Part shown: in pieces, positions 6,660 through 14,628 of the stretch
How positions within the stretch are numbered: the stretch's first letter is position 1
Layout: the number at the start of each line of letters is the position of its first letter
NCBI GenBank assembly: GCA_018066285.1
Contig: JAGHRS010000014.1
Location: 1-39,111, forward strand
Length of the DNA: 39,111 bases
From: Candidatus Treponema caballi
GTDB taxonomy: Bacteria > Spirochaetota > Spirochaetia > Treponematales > Treponemataceae
Reading direction: 5' to 3'
The notes under the pieces: model-generated
Databases searched by the model: none
What the model saw: only the letters and a program-made list of their open reading frames with translations
What the model was told of the DNA's origin: nothing
Program-made: the position numbers and the translations under genes

Positions 6660-6918
6660 GGTAAAATACTAGAATACAGATGATTACCATGACTTTTCCA
6701 GAGTTGCATCATGGTAAACCCTCAAATACTAGTATTTTACCATGAAATTAAGCCTCCTTTTACAGAGATTTCAAAGTAAAATACAAGATAAAGCCTGTTT
6801 ACCATGACATTTTTGTCAAAACTTCATGGTAAAATACTAGAATTCACACATTAACCATGACGCCTGCTTTTATCCGCCAGACTTTTCATGGTAATGGTCA
6901 ACATTCTAGTATTTTACC
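6660..6918. repeat. Cluster of small palindromes with shared 20-base motif
   Basis: The motif CATGGTAAAATACTAGAATT occurs complete at 6825-6844. It is partial at 6660-6675, degenerate at 6776-6788, and inverted at 6729-6744 and 6903-6918. Between copies, TTACCATGA pairs with TCATGGTAA around variable loops: 6684-6717 and 6799-6832, with a looser third at 6852-6893. AAATACTAGTATTT (6724-6737) is a perfect 14-bp palindrome. The outermost copies face each other, so the cluster as a whole is an inverted repeat of about 255 bp. No gene is present. Confidence 0.75.
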
Positions 6919-7007
6919 CTCATTTTTTTCCTCTTTCCTCCGCGCTACGCGCGTCAGAGACCACTCTATTCCTTCTTTGATAAACCCGCAAAAAAAGATC
7001 CCCCTCA

Positions 7008-7068
7008 GCGCGCAGCGCTTTTGGCCAAGCCACCTGATTAACGCGTGCATTTCAAAAGCAGCTACAAC
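7008..7068 (+). repeat. Left flank shared by elements 2 and 3
   Basis: Begins GCGCGCAGCGCTTTTGG and ends near AAAAGCAG. It corresponds to 3301-3363 upstream of element 2, with a few substitutions and a small gap. The homology runs straight into the terminal inverted repeat. Confidence 0.65.
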
Positions 7069-7267
7069 TGCGTGAGCGGGAGCCTTTCGGGGATTCAGTG
7101 TGACTGAGTGTGCCGTAGGGGTGGCTGGCACTGTGAAGCCTCGGCAGGTATTTGCCCGCCTCCCTGCCGCCAGCGAGCAGGGACAGCTGCCCCGAGAGGC
7201 ACACTCAGTCACACCCCGTAAGGCCAGTACTCCCGCAGTCTGTTAATCTCCATCTCCCGCTCACGCA
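7069..7267. repeat. Structured ~200-bp interspersed element, copy 3
   Basis: Terminal inverted repeat TGCGTGAGCGGGAG (7069-7082) against 7254-7267. The core keeps GTA-GGGG (7115-7121) and CCCC-GTAA-GGCC (7214-7225). Unlike the other copies, the 16-base arm TGTGACTGAGTGTGCC (7099-7114) pairs perfectly with a segment at 7198-7213, inside the right half of the core. This leaves the right GGCCAGTACTCCCGC arm without its partner, which suggests a rearranged or hybrid copy. It sits between the LuxR frame and the convergent HAD gene, whose stop is ten bases away. Confidence 0.75.
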
Positions 7268-7276
7268 CAGATGTCT

Positions 7277-7876
7277 TTATTTGAAAATGAACGCGTCAAG
7301 CTTGGCGGCATCTCCGTCGAACAGGTACGTGTTGAGTCCGCAGAACTTCGCGCCCGCTATGTTTATGACGAGGTCGTCAATGAACAGGCACTCATCCGCT
7401 TTAAGGCTGAACTTGGTGAGCAGGTGCTCGTAAATGCGCGGATCAGGCTTCAGGAGCTTCAGGTACGCGGACACGACGAGGCCGTCAAAAGCGTCAGCTG
7501 CCGGCATGCGCGGCCAGTAAATGTTGTGGCGCGCACCTGCGTTTGAAAGCAGGTAAATCTTGTATCCTGCTTTCTTTGCCTTGTAAATGAGGTCAGCCAT
7601 GCCGGGAACGGGCAGAATCGCGGGCTTATCCCAGTCAAAGACGAGCGGCCGCGCGTACTGCTTAAGGTGGTCAGGCAGCTGCTTTTCAGCAAGAGAAGCC
7701 ATTTCTTCTTCGGTGTGGAATCCCCAGTCGGTAAGCGTCCAGTCTGGGGAATCGTATATCACGCGGCGGAGTGTCGCGCGGTCTTCTTTGTCTGTGATGC
7801 CCTTTGCATCGAGAAAGTCTTCAGGGCTCCACTTGAAGATAGTGTTGCCCATATCAAAAATCAGGTTCTTAATCAT
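7277..7876 (-). CDS. HAD-superfamily phosphatase (subfamily IA, YihX-like)
   Basis: 199 residues with all four HAD motifs: FDMGNT with nucleophile Asp8, LLSNAG (Ser111), the LKLLKPDP lysine (Lys143), and FIDD (Asp167/168). The 'DxGN' form of motif I is typical of YihX-like sugar-phosphate phosphatases and some dehalogenase relatives. It starts 12 bases after the stop of the double permease and is probably the last gene of the importer operon. A phosphatase in that position suggests that the imported compound is, or becomes, a phosphate ester; this is inference. The last codons and downstream flank are duplicated as a remnant at 3563-3595. No good ribosome site is seen, consistent with translational coupling. 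Confidence 0.8.
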   Translation of the reverse strand: MIKNLIFDMGNTIFKWSPEDFLDAKGITDKEDRATLRRVIYDSPDWTLTDWGFHTEEEMASLAEKQLPDHLKQYARPLVFDWDKPAILPVPGMADLIYKAKKAGYKIYLLSNAGARHNIYWPRMPAADAFDGLVVSAYLKLLKPDPRIYEHLLTKFSLKADECLFIDDLVINIAGAKFCGLNTYLFDGDAAKLDAFIFK

Positions 7877-7888
7877 AGCGTCGCCAGT

Positions 7889-9826
7889 TTACTTCTTTTC
7901 CGCTTTTTGTGCATCCTTCTTAACGGAAGTTTCAAGGCTTGCAGCCTCTTTCTTTCCGAAAAGCCTGTTGATGCGGTTCCGCCACTTCTTGCGGTTTTCA
8001 AGACGTTCGCTCAGATCGCGCGCGCCGACGCCGTAAACCAGGTACAGCACGATACCGCTTACAATCATGATGAAGACAGTTGAAGCACAGCGCCGTCCTG
8101 ATGCGTTTACGTTGTAGCCGTACAGACCTTCTTCCAGACACATTGCCTGAATGACCATTGCATACGATGTTCCGTAAGACGAAGCGAATGTCGCTGACAT
8201 GTCGTACTCGGTGAACAGCGCGTTGAAGTTGAGCGCGATGACGGCAAGTACGCTTGGCAGGATGATAGGCAGCTTGACCTTGAAGAACGTGAAGATTGGC
8301 GACGCTCCAAGGTTTTTCGCCGCGTCCTCAAGTTCCTCATCTATCGCATAGAACGCCGCCTTTATCATTCGTAAGCTGAACGGCAGTTTCGTCACCGTAT
8401 ACGCGATGATTATCAATAGCCTGACGTTCGGGCCGTAGTACAGGTTGTTGCCTGCAACGTACCAGACTTCACTTGAGTTGAAATATACGCGGTACGAATA
8501 GCAGATGAGGATTGTCGGCAGCAGCCACGGGAACAGCAGCGAGTACTCAAGGACGGCACCTGTCTTTCTGTGCTTGAAGATGTACGAACAGGCGACAACG
8601 ACGATGACAGCCGCAAAGACAGCTGCAATCGCAGAAAGGATGAAGCTTATCTTGATACCGCCGAGTGTTGCGTCGTTGGCGAATACGCCGGAAATTGAGC
8701 CTTCGCGTACCTTGTACGTTCCGCGGCTCGTCAGGTACGAATAGTCCTGCTGGCCGAAGTAGTTGATGAACGTCCAGTTCTTGAAGTCAATCGTCTTCAG
8801 GCGGATGGCGCTGTAGGTCTGGAATGAGAAGATGATGATCATGACGACCGGTGTCATGTAGATGATGAACAGCACGTATGCGTAGATGTGTGCGAACACG
8901 TTTGCCACCGGATTGTTGATCTTCTGCTTCTGAAGCTTTGCCTTCGTCTTTGAGACTGACAGGTAGTGGCCCTTACGCTCGTAAGAAGAGAGAATCGTGA
9001 GCAGTACGATGGTGAACGTAGCCAGGATTATTGAAAGAAGTGCAGCGCGGGCCTGCGGGAACGACTCATCCGCTGAAGAGGAACCTGCGAGGCGGACAAT
9101 CTCCGGATTGATGGAGTCGTATCCGAGCAGGGTAGGGGCAGACATAGCACACAGACCTGTGATGAACGTCATGATGGTCAGGCTGAACAGTGTCGGCAGC
9201 AGTGTTGGAAGAACGACCTTCCACAGTACCTTGAACGGGTTTGCGCCAAGGTTGCGTGCTGCTTCGACCGTGTTGTAGTCAATGCCGCGAAGGGCGTTCC
9301 TAAGGAACAGCATATGGTTGCTCGTACAGGCGAACGTCATCGTGAAGAGGACGGCGTTGAATCCGCTGAACCAGTTCGGGTTCATATCCGGGAACGCGTT
9401 CACGAGCAGCGTCGTTATGATGCCGTCATTGTCGTACAGGAACATGTAGCCGGTAACGAGCGCAACTCCGGAATAAATGAGCGTCGTCATGTAGCCCATG
9501 CGGAGGAAGCGCGCGCCCTTTATGTCGAAGTACTCAGTCAGAAGGACGATGGAGATGCCGACCACGTTTACCGTGATGACAAGACATATTGCAAGCTTGA
9601 GCGAGTTCCAGACGAACGAACCCATGTTGCCTGCAAGGAAAAAGCGGATGACGGCGAACGGGTCGCGTGTGCCATCTGCGTTCTTTACGTTGAAAATGCT
9701 TGTCAGCGTGTTCAGACACGGCAGCAGCATGAAACCGAAGAACAGGTACGCAAAGAAAAGGCCGCCCAGGATGTGGAGCAGGTTCTTTGTGTCAAACTGC
9801 TTTTTTGTGAGTGAATTACTGCTCAT
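7889..9826 (-). CDS. ABC importer double permease (FbpB/AfuB-like)
   Basis: A 645-residue inner-membrane protein containing two fused BPD_transp_1 permease domains. Each has the cytoplasmic EAA loop that docks on the ATPase: VEAARNLGANPFKVL near residue 187 and LEDAAKNLGASPIF near residue 499. The two-in-one form with about twelve helices is usual for iron(III)-type / 2-aminoethylphosphonate / hexose-phosphate importers. The start has AGGAGG six bases upstream and overlaps the end of the ATPase gene by eleven bases. The C-terminal tail after the last helix is Lys-rich (KKWRNRINRLFGKKEA). It works with the ATPase and binding protein encoded just upstream in the same operon. Confidence 0.88.
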   Translation of the reverse strand: MSSNSLTKKQFDTKNLLHILGGLFFAYLFFGFMLLPCLNTLTSIFNVKNADGTRDPFAVIRFFLAGNMGSFVWNSLKLAICLVITVNVVGISIVLLTEYFDIKGARFLRMGYMTTLIYSGVALVTGYMFLYDNDGIITTLLVNAFPDMNPNWFSGFNAVLFTMTFACTSNHMLFLRNALRGIDYNTVEAARNLGANPFKVLWKVVLPTLLPTLFSLTIMTFITGLCAMSAPTLLGYDSINPEIVRLAGSSSADESFPQARAALLSIILATFTIVLLTILSSYERKGHYLSVSKTKAKLQKQKINNPVANVFAHIYAYVLFIIYMTPVVMIIIFSFQTYSAIRLKTIDFKNWTFINYFGQQDYSYLTSRGTYKVREGSISGVFANDATLGGIKISFILSAIAAVFAAVIVVVACSYIFKHRKTGAVLEYSLLFPWLLPTILICYSYRVYFNSSEVWYVAGNNLYYGPNVRLLIIIAYTVTKLPFSLRMIKAAFYAIDEELEDAAKNLGASPIFTFFKVKLPIILPSVLAVIALNFNALFTEYDMSATFASSYGTSYAMVIQAMCLEEGLYGYNVNASGRRCASTVFIMIVSGIVLYLVYGVGARDLSERLENRKKWRNRINRLFGKKEAASLETSVKKDAQKAEKK

Positions 9827-10853
9827 CCGCTGCCTCCTGTGTCGGGACGTAGCTCATGATGTTTGCTGTGCTGAAGTTGATCGTGACGCTGTTGCCAATG
9901 TTGTACGGTGTGCTGCCGTCGTTCTTTTCAATGACCTTGACTGTCTGGTCGCCGATGTTGATGGTGTACTTGATGTACAGACCGTAGTACTCCATGCTTT
10001 CGACAGTGCCCGGGAATACTGCATCATAGGCGCCCTTGTCTGCATTTACGTGAATGCGTTCCAGACGGATGTAATGGTGGTCTTCAGGCTTGAGGGATGC
10101 GCCGTTTGCGTTCAGTTTTGCGACAACGCCGTCAGACAGGCGGTTGATGTCACCGATGAAGTTACAGACGAACTCAGTTGCTGAATGGTTGTAGATTTCG
10201 TTTGGTGTACCGATCTGTTCAATGCTTCCCTTGTTGAAGACTGCAATGCGGTCAGAAAGCGTCAGAGCTTCTTCCTGGTCGTGGGTTACGTAAATAGATG
10301 TGATGCCGAAGTCTTTCTGCATCTTCTTGAGCTCGTTCCTGAGCTGGACACGCAGCTTGGCGTCCAGGTTTGAAAGCGGCTCGTCGAGACAGATGATGCT
10401 CGGGTTTGTGACAAGTGCGCGCGCAATGGCGACACGCTGCTGCTGGCCGCCAGAAAGCTGGCTGACAGCCTTTGCGAGCTGCTCGTCAGAAAGGTCTACT
10501 TTCTTTGCAATCTCGCGGATTTTTGCATCACGCTCTGCTTTAGGCATCTTCTTGATCTTAAGACCGAAATCAATGTTGTCGTAGACAGTCATTGTCGGGA
10601 ACAGGGCGTAACTCTGAAAGACAATGCCGATGTTTCTTTTCTCGATAGGAACATGGGTAATGTCTTCATCCTTCATTTTTACAGTACCGGAAACAGGCTC
10701 AATGAAGCCGGTAATAGTCCTTAATGTTGTCGTTTTTCCACAGCCTGACGGACCGAGAAACGTAAAGAATTCTCCTTCCTTTACATGAACGTTAATGCCG
10801 TGAAGGGCTTCAAAATCATCGAATTTGACTACGATATCGTTAAGTTTGATCAT
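9816..10853 (-). CDS. ABC importer ATPase (FbpC/PotA-like)
   Basis: 345 residues. Walker [10 protein letters not shown] is at 34-42, then the Q-loop in [10 protein letters not shown], signature LSGGQQQR, Walker [13 protein letters not shown] and the switch His in [10 protein letters not shown]-terminal TOBE-like regulatory region follows. It energises import by the adjoining double permease. I placed the start at the ATG in 10851-10853, preceded by AGGAG. The frame extends to 10913, but that stretch covers a terminator hairpin. Sequence class is iron(III)/polyamine/putative phosphonate type, which does not fix the substrate. Confidence 0.9.
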   Translation of the reverse strand: MIKLNDIVVKFDDFEALHGINVHVKEGEFFTFLGPSGCGKTTTLRTITGFIEPVSGTVKMKDEDITHVPIEKRNIGIVFQSYALFPTMTVYDNIDFGLKIKKMPKAERDAKIREIAKKVDLSDEQLAKAVSQLSGGQQQRVAIARALVTNPSIICLDEPLSNLDAKLRVQLRNELKKMQKDFGITSIYVTHDQEEALTLSDRIAVFNKGSIEQIGTPNEIYNHSATEFVCNFIGDINRLSDGVVAKLNANGASLKPEDHHYIRLERIHVNADKGAYDAVFPGTVESMEYYGLYIKYTINIGDQTVKVIEKNDGSTPYNIGNSVTINFSTANIMSYVPTQEAADEQ

Positions 10854-10874
10854 TATTTTACTCCTGATACTGTA

Positions 10875-10911
10875 TAAAAACAGGGCGGGCCGATTCTGTT
10901 CCGGCCCGCCC
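10875..10911 (-). terminator. Intra-operon terminator between binding protein and ATPase
   Basis: On the minus strand GGGCGGGCCG (10911-10902) pairs perfectly with CGGCCCGCCC (10892-10883), followed by a short T-run. In this position it would let many transcripts stop after the binding-protein gene, giving the usual excess of binding protein over membrane components. Confidence 0.75.
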
Positions 10912-10956
10912 ATTAACGGCAGTCTTGCCGTTACGGCTTTTCAAAGCCGCGTTAGG

Positions 10957-12189
10957 TTACTTCTTCTGAGTAAGTGTTGCCCAGTCGAGGTTATCCCAGT
11001 CTGGTTCTGCAACAGCCTTAGATGCATCAGCCCAGTAGAAGCCGAGGTTTGTCATGATGTTTGTCCACTCGCTTGAGTGAGCAGCTACGTATGAAGCGTA
11101 GTTCATGCTTGTTCCACGTACTGTGTTGAGGGCGAAGTTCTTGATTGTGTAGATGACTGGTGTCTCATCATAAACGAGAGCAGAAGCCTTTGTGTTGCAA
11201 GGATATGAGTCGAACTCTTCAGCCCATGCAGCCTGGACCTTGTCTGAACCGAACCAGTCTACGAAAGCCTTTACCTGTGCTGTCTGAGCATCAGTACGTC
11301 CAGCCTTGTCTACAACACCAATGTACTCAGCGATGTAGTAAGTACCGTCTTCAATGTCAACGAGCTTCCAGTTGTCAGCTGTGATTGGGTTCTTTGAACC
11401 TTCTGCTGCAGCATCAATCTTTCCATAGAGTGAGCTTGAGTAGAATGTTGCAACCTGAACATCACCTCTGTTGAGTGGGTCAAATCCGTATGAATCACCG
11501 GTGAATACACCGTTTGCACAGTACTTCCAGAGCTTCTTCCAGCCTTCTACAGTGATACCGCCGGCAGGTGAAGTCGGGTCTGTGTAAGGATAGAGCATTG
11601 AGCTGTTGATGTTAGCGTTTGTTGTTCCACCAACTTTACCCTGGCGGTACCATGTGTAACCGCAGTCTGCAATGTCTGACCAGTGCTTGAATGAAAGAGC
11701 CTTTCCGTTTGTTCCGAGAGCGTCTGTTCTGTAGAGCATGAGAACGTTCTGGATGACGAGACCGTATGCCTTGTTGTCAAACTTGAAGTCGCCTACATCG
11801 CCACCCCATGATGGCTTGTACTCAGCGAGCTTGATGTTCTCATACTGACCGTTGATCAGCTGACCCCAGCGTGTTTCGTTAAGACCGAAAATAACGTCTC
11901 CGTCCTTGTTCTCGTTAGCTGCCTGAACAGCTGCTGTATCGCCGGAAATAACGCTGTTATCATCAATTGAAATCTTGAAGCCTGCTTTCTTTGCTTCATT
12001 GATGAGCCATGTTGTTCTCTCTGTTGAGTTAGAGTTTGAATAGATACGGATTGTGTATCCTGTATCAGCCTGAACTGCTGCTGGTGCTGCAGATGCAGCA
12101 GGAGCTGCTGCTGTGTCTTTCTTTCCACCTGCGAATGCGCTTACGCAAACCAGAGAAAGAATCATGAGTGCAAGAATAATCTTCTTCAT
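10957..12189 (-). CDS. Periplasmic substrate-binding protein of ABC importer
   Basis: 410 residues from the ATG at 12187-12189, preceded by GGAGG at good spacing. The signal peptide MKKIILALMILSLVCVSAFA is followed by an Ala/Pro-rich linker. The rest resembles the extracellular solute-binding family 1 / iron-AfuA-like class: residues RIYSNSNSTERTTWLINEA early, and GLNETRWGQLING with TFYSSSLYGKI later. A non-classical lipobox is possible, because spirochete lipoboxes are loose. It would capture the ligand for the permease and ATPase downstream. Proteins of this class are often annotated as iron-binding although some bind hexose phosphates or phosphonates. I do not see a tyrosine set that would argue for ferric iron. 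A chemoreceptor gene is divergent from it. Confidence 0.85.
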   Translation of the reverse strand: MKKIILALMILSLVCVSAFAGGKKDTAAAPAASAAPAAVQADTGYTIRIYSNSNSTERTTWLINEAKKAGFKISIDDNSVISGDTAAVQAANENKDGDVIFGLNETRWGQLINGQYENIKLAEYKPSWGGDVGDFKFDNKAYGLVIQNVLMLYRTDALGTNGKALSFKHWSDIADCGYTWYRQGKVGGTTNANINSSMLYPYTDPTSPAGGITVEGWKKLWKYCANGVFTGDSYGFDPLNRGDVQVATFYSSSLYGKIDAAAEGSKNPITADNWKLVDIEDGTYYIAEYIGVVDKAGRTDAQTAQVKAFVDWFGSDKVQAAWAEEFDSYPCNTKASALVYDETPVIYTIKNFALNTVRGTSMNYASYVAAHSSEWTNIMTNLGFYWADASKAVAEPDWDNLDWATLTQKK

Positions 12190-12232
12190 AAAAAACCTCC
12201 AAAATACTCCTAATGGTCTCAGTATAGGTGGA

Positions 12233-12261
12233 AATAAAACAGTGTGCTCACTTTTGTTCAA
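12233..12261 (-). promoter_or_regulatory. Possible promoter of the importer operon
   Basis: On the minus strand TTGAAC (12261-12256) is 17 bases from TTTATT (12238-12233). A better -10-like TATACT lies at 12226-12221, without a good -35. Either would serve the binding-protein gene. Choice is uncertain. Confidence 0.35.
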
Positions 12262-12435
12262 AAGGTGGGATAAAGAAAAAAAATCATGGATACCCGTATT
12301 GTGTATAGAAACAGAAAATGCATTCTTGTATGGTAGTACACTTTTTCAGTTTTTTGAGCGTTTTTTTTTCTGTCTAAAATCGTTAAAATGTGGTAAACTT
12401 CTAATACTACCAAGTAGAACAATGAGGAGCGTTCT

Positions 12436-14535
12436 ATGAAAAACAAAATATCTATCCGCCGGTTGATGATCAGACTGAGCCTTTTACCGGTTTTCTGTAC
12501 GATCATCATTCTTTCAACAGTTTCCATATATAACCTGAACCTGAGTTTCAGGCGTAATCTTGATGATAACCTGCAGCTTTCGACGAAGTATCTCAATGAA
12601 AGCATCCATAATGTCATGCTTCCGTACATTGAGGATATGAACACCATTGCCTTTACTCTTGAGCAGTGTTATGGAAGAACTGAGGAAATGCTTTTTGCCC
12701 TTCATAACAATCAGGCTCTTCATGCAAATCTGATTGATACCTATTACACGTCAAAAATAGATTTCCGTTCACCGGGAGGTCTGTTCCTTTCTGGTACAGA
12801 CTGGGATCCGGAAGATGGCTGGGATCCGTATTCACGTGACTGGTTCCTCTCTGCCGAAGAGGCGGCTGGTGAAATTGCCTACACACCGCCATATGTCGAC
12901 GCCATGACAGAAGAAATCTGTGTCACCATTTCAAAAGTAATGTTTGATTCAGCAGGAAAGGAACTTGGTGTCCTTGCAATAGACTTTTACGTAACCGACC
13001 TCTATGAGACCATCATGGATGTTTCAGTCTCTGAAAACAGTTCTGTGTATGTTGTTGATGGAGACGGCTACTATGTAATCCATCCTGATGTCAGCAAGGT
13101 TATGGAAACGACGTACTTTGACGAACGTCCTGAACTCAAGGGAACTGCCTTTACTAAAAACGTCCTGAATAATGATGAGATGGATACGTTCATGATTGGG
13201 GACAACTATTACGCTTCAAGTAAGGCGGGACAAACGCCGTGGTATATCATCTGTGAAGGTCCTGTCATGGACTTCAAGAAAGATATCCATGGTATCGTCA
13301 TCTTCATCATCCTGTTCTCATCAATCCTGTACGTTTTTGTATTCATTCTTGATATTTCACTTTCTTTCAAAATAGCAGGTTCGTTCACTGCAATTTCTCA
13401 GGACATTGACCTTATTTCTACCGGAAGCTTCCTTATAGAAAAGAAGTCGTTCGGAAACAGGGAAGCTAGTAACATTTCTGAGGGCCTTGATATTGTGTCC
13501 AATAATATGAGTACAATCATCCGTGATATCAGAAGTTCAGCAGACTCAATTTCCCAGATTTCTGAAAATCTGGCATACAATGTCAACTCAATCGACAACT
13601 CCATTGAATATCTGAATGATTCAATCGGAAAGATGATGAGCAGTGTTTCAACAGAAAACAGCTCTATTTCTGTTGCCTATGAGGCTGTGAACAACATTGC
13701 TGAAGGAGCTGCAAAACTGTTCGGAGAAGTAGAACAGCAGAATCAGCTTATCATAGAGTCTGCCGCCGCCATTGAGCAGATGGCAAACAACGTCATTTCC
13801 CTTGGTGAGCATACGTCAAAGCTCGCCGGAAATGTTGATTCTCTTGTACAGACATCAAATGAAAACCAGTTGCGCCTTAAGAACGCGACGAAGGAAATCC
13901 AGGAAGTCAAGAACCAGTCTGGTGCCATTCTTGAGACTAACAAGGCAATTGCATCTGTTGCATCACAGACAAACCTGCTTGCTATGAACGCTGCTATTGA
14001 GGCTGCACACGCCGGTGAAGCGGGTAGCGGATTCGCTGTCGTTGCTGATGAAATCAGAAAGCTTGCAGAGCAGAGTTCCAAGCAGGCGTCTACATCAAGC
14101 AACACGCTCAAGGAACTGCAGAAGCAGATTGACAGCATTGCCGAGTCTTCTGGTATTGTTGAAAACGGATTCACGCAGACCATTGACGGCATTACGGAAG
14201 TTTCTGAACTTATCAGTAAGCTGAATGCATCACTTACAGAGCAGTCTTCAAACTCATCCATTGTCATCAAGGCGCTTAAGGATATACGCGCTATTTCAGA
14301 GAAGATTTCGGGAAACACAAGTTCCATCAAGAATGATGCGCATGATACGCTTGAGAAGTGTACAGAGCTTACCCAGATTAGTTCTGAAGTAAGCAGCGAG
14401 CTTGAGGAATGCAACAACAAGGCATACGCCCTTAAGTCAAATACCCAGGCAATTGCTGAGAATACGGAAAACGTTGAGACGAACGTTCACGAACTTGCTG
14501 AAAACGTCTCGAAGTTCAAGGTTCGCGACAAATAA
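12436..14535 (+). CDS. Methyl-accepting chemotaxis protein with dCache-type sensor
   Basis: 699 residues. One helix (about 13-33) is followed by a periplasmic region to about 285 with Cache features ([28 protein letters not shown]), a second helix (about 286-310), then a long cytoplasmic coiled coil. The signalling tip [18 protein letters not shown] is near 511, followed by [16 protein letters not shown]. It senses a small extracellular ligand and signals through CheW/CheA to the flagella. A HAMP domain is short or diverged. GAGGAG precedes the start. It is divergent from the importer operon, and a shared ligand is plausible but not shown. The end carries no CheR-binding pentapeptide. Confidence 0.9.
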   Translation: MKNKISIRRLMIRLSLLPVFCTIIILSTVSIYNLNLSFRRNLDDNLQLSTKYLNESIHNVMLPYIEDMNTIAFTLEQCYGRTEEMLFALHNNQALHANLIDTYYTSKIDFRSPGGLFLSGTDWDPEDGWDPYSRDWFLSAEEAAGEIAYTPPYVDAMTEEICVTISKVMFDSAGKELGVLAIDFYVTDLYETIMDVSVSENSSVYVVDGDGYYVIHPDVSKVMETTYFDERPELKGTAFTKNVLNNDEMDTFMIGDNYYASSKAGQTPWYIICEGPVMDFKKDIHGIVIFIILFSSILYVFVFILDISLSFKIAGSFTAISQDIDLISTGSFLIEKKSFGNREASNISEGLDIVSNNMSTIIRDIRSSADSISQISENLAYNVNSIDNSIEYLNDSIGKMMSSVSTENSSISVAYEAVNNIAEGAAKLFGEVEQQNQLIIESAAAIEQMANNVISLGEHTSKLAGNVDSLVQTSNENQLRLKNATKEIQEVKNQSGAILETNKAIASVASQTNLLAMNAAIEAAHAGEAGSGFAVVADEIRKLAEQSSKQASTSSNTLKELQKQIDSIAESSGIVENGFTQTIDGITEVSELISKLNASLTEQSSNSSIVIKALKDIRAISEKISGNTSSIKNDAHDTLEKCTELTQISSEVSSELEECNNKAYALKSNTQAIAENTENVETNVHELAENVSKFKVRDK

Positions 14536-14583
14536 TCAGCCGGATACAGCCTGCAGCTGCTTTCTTAAAATTGCGGGCAAAAA

Positions 14584-14613
14584 AAAGACTGCCATCAGGC
14601 AGTCTTTTTTTTT
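14584..14613. terminator. Bidirectional terminator between chemoreceptor and ABC-F
   Basis: AAAGACTGCC (14584-14593), loop ATCA, GGCAGTCTTT, flanked by A-run and T-run on either side. It can stop both convergent genes. Confidence 0.9.
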
Positions 14614-14628
14614 ATCTTCTGAAAGTCA

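Noticed and set aside
6660-6918. CRISPR array
   Set aside because: Repeat units alternate in orientation, spacing is irregular, loops are short and unequal, and no cas gene is nearby.
711-7267. Classical insertion sequence or MITE with target duplications
   Set aside because: Copies 2 and 3 do share terminal inverted repeats, but copy 1 has different ones and no target-site duplication or transposase is visible. The palindromic-element description is safer.
9314-10184. Plus-strand open frames across the permease and ATPase genes
   Set aside because: They overlap strongly supported minus-strand ABC genes and encode no known domain.
13743-14420. 225-codon open frame antisense to the chemoreceptor
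   Set aside because: It mirrors the helical coiled coil of the chemoreceptor signalling domain; a Ser/Ala-rich product with no family.
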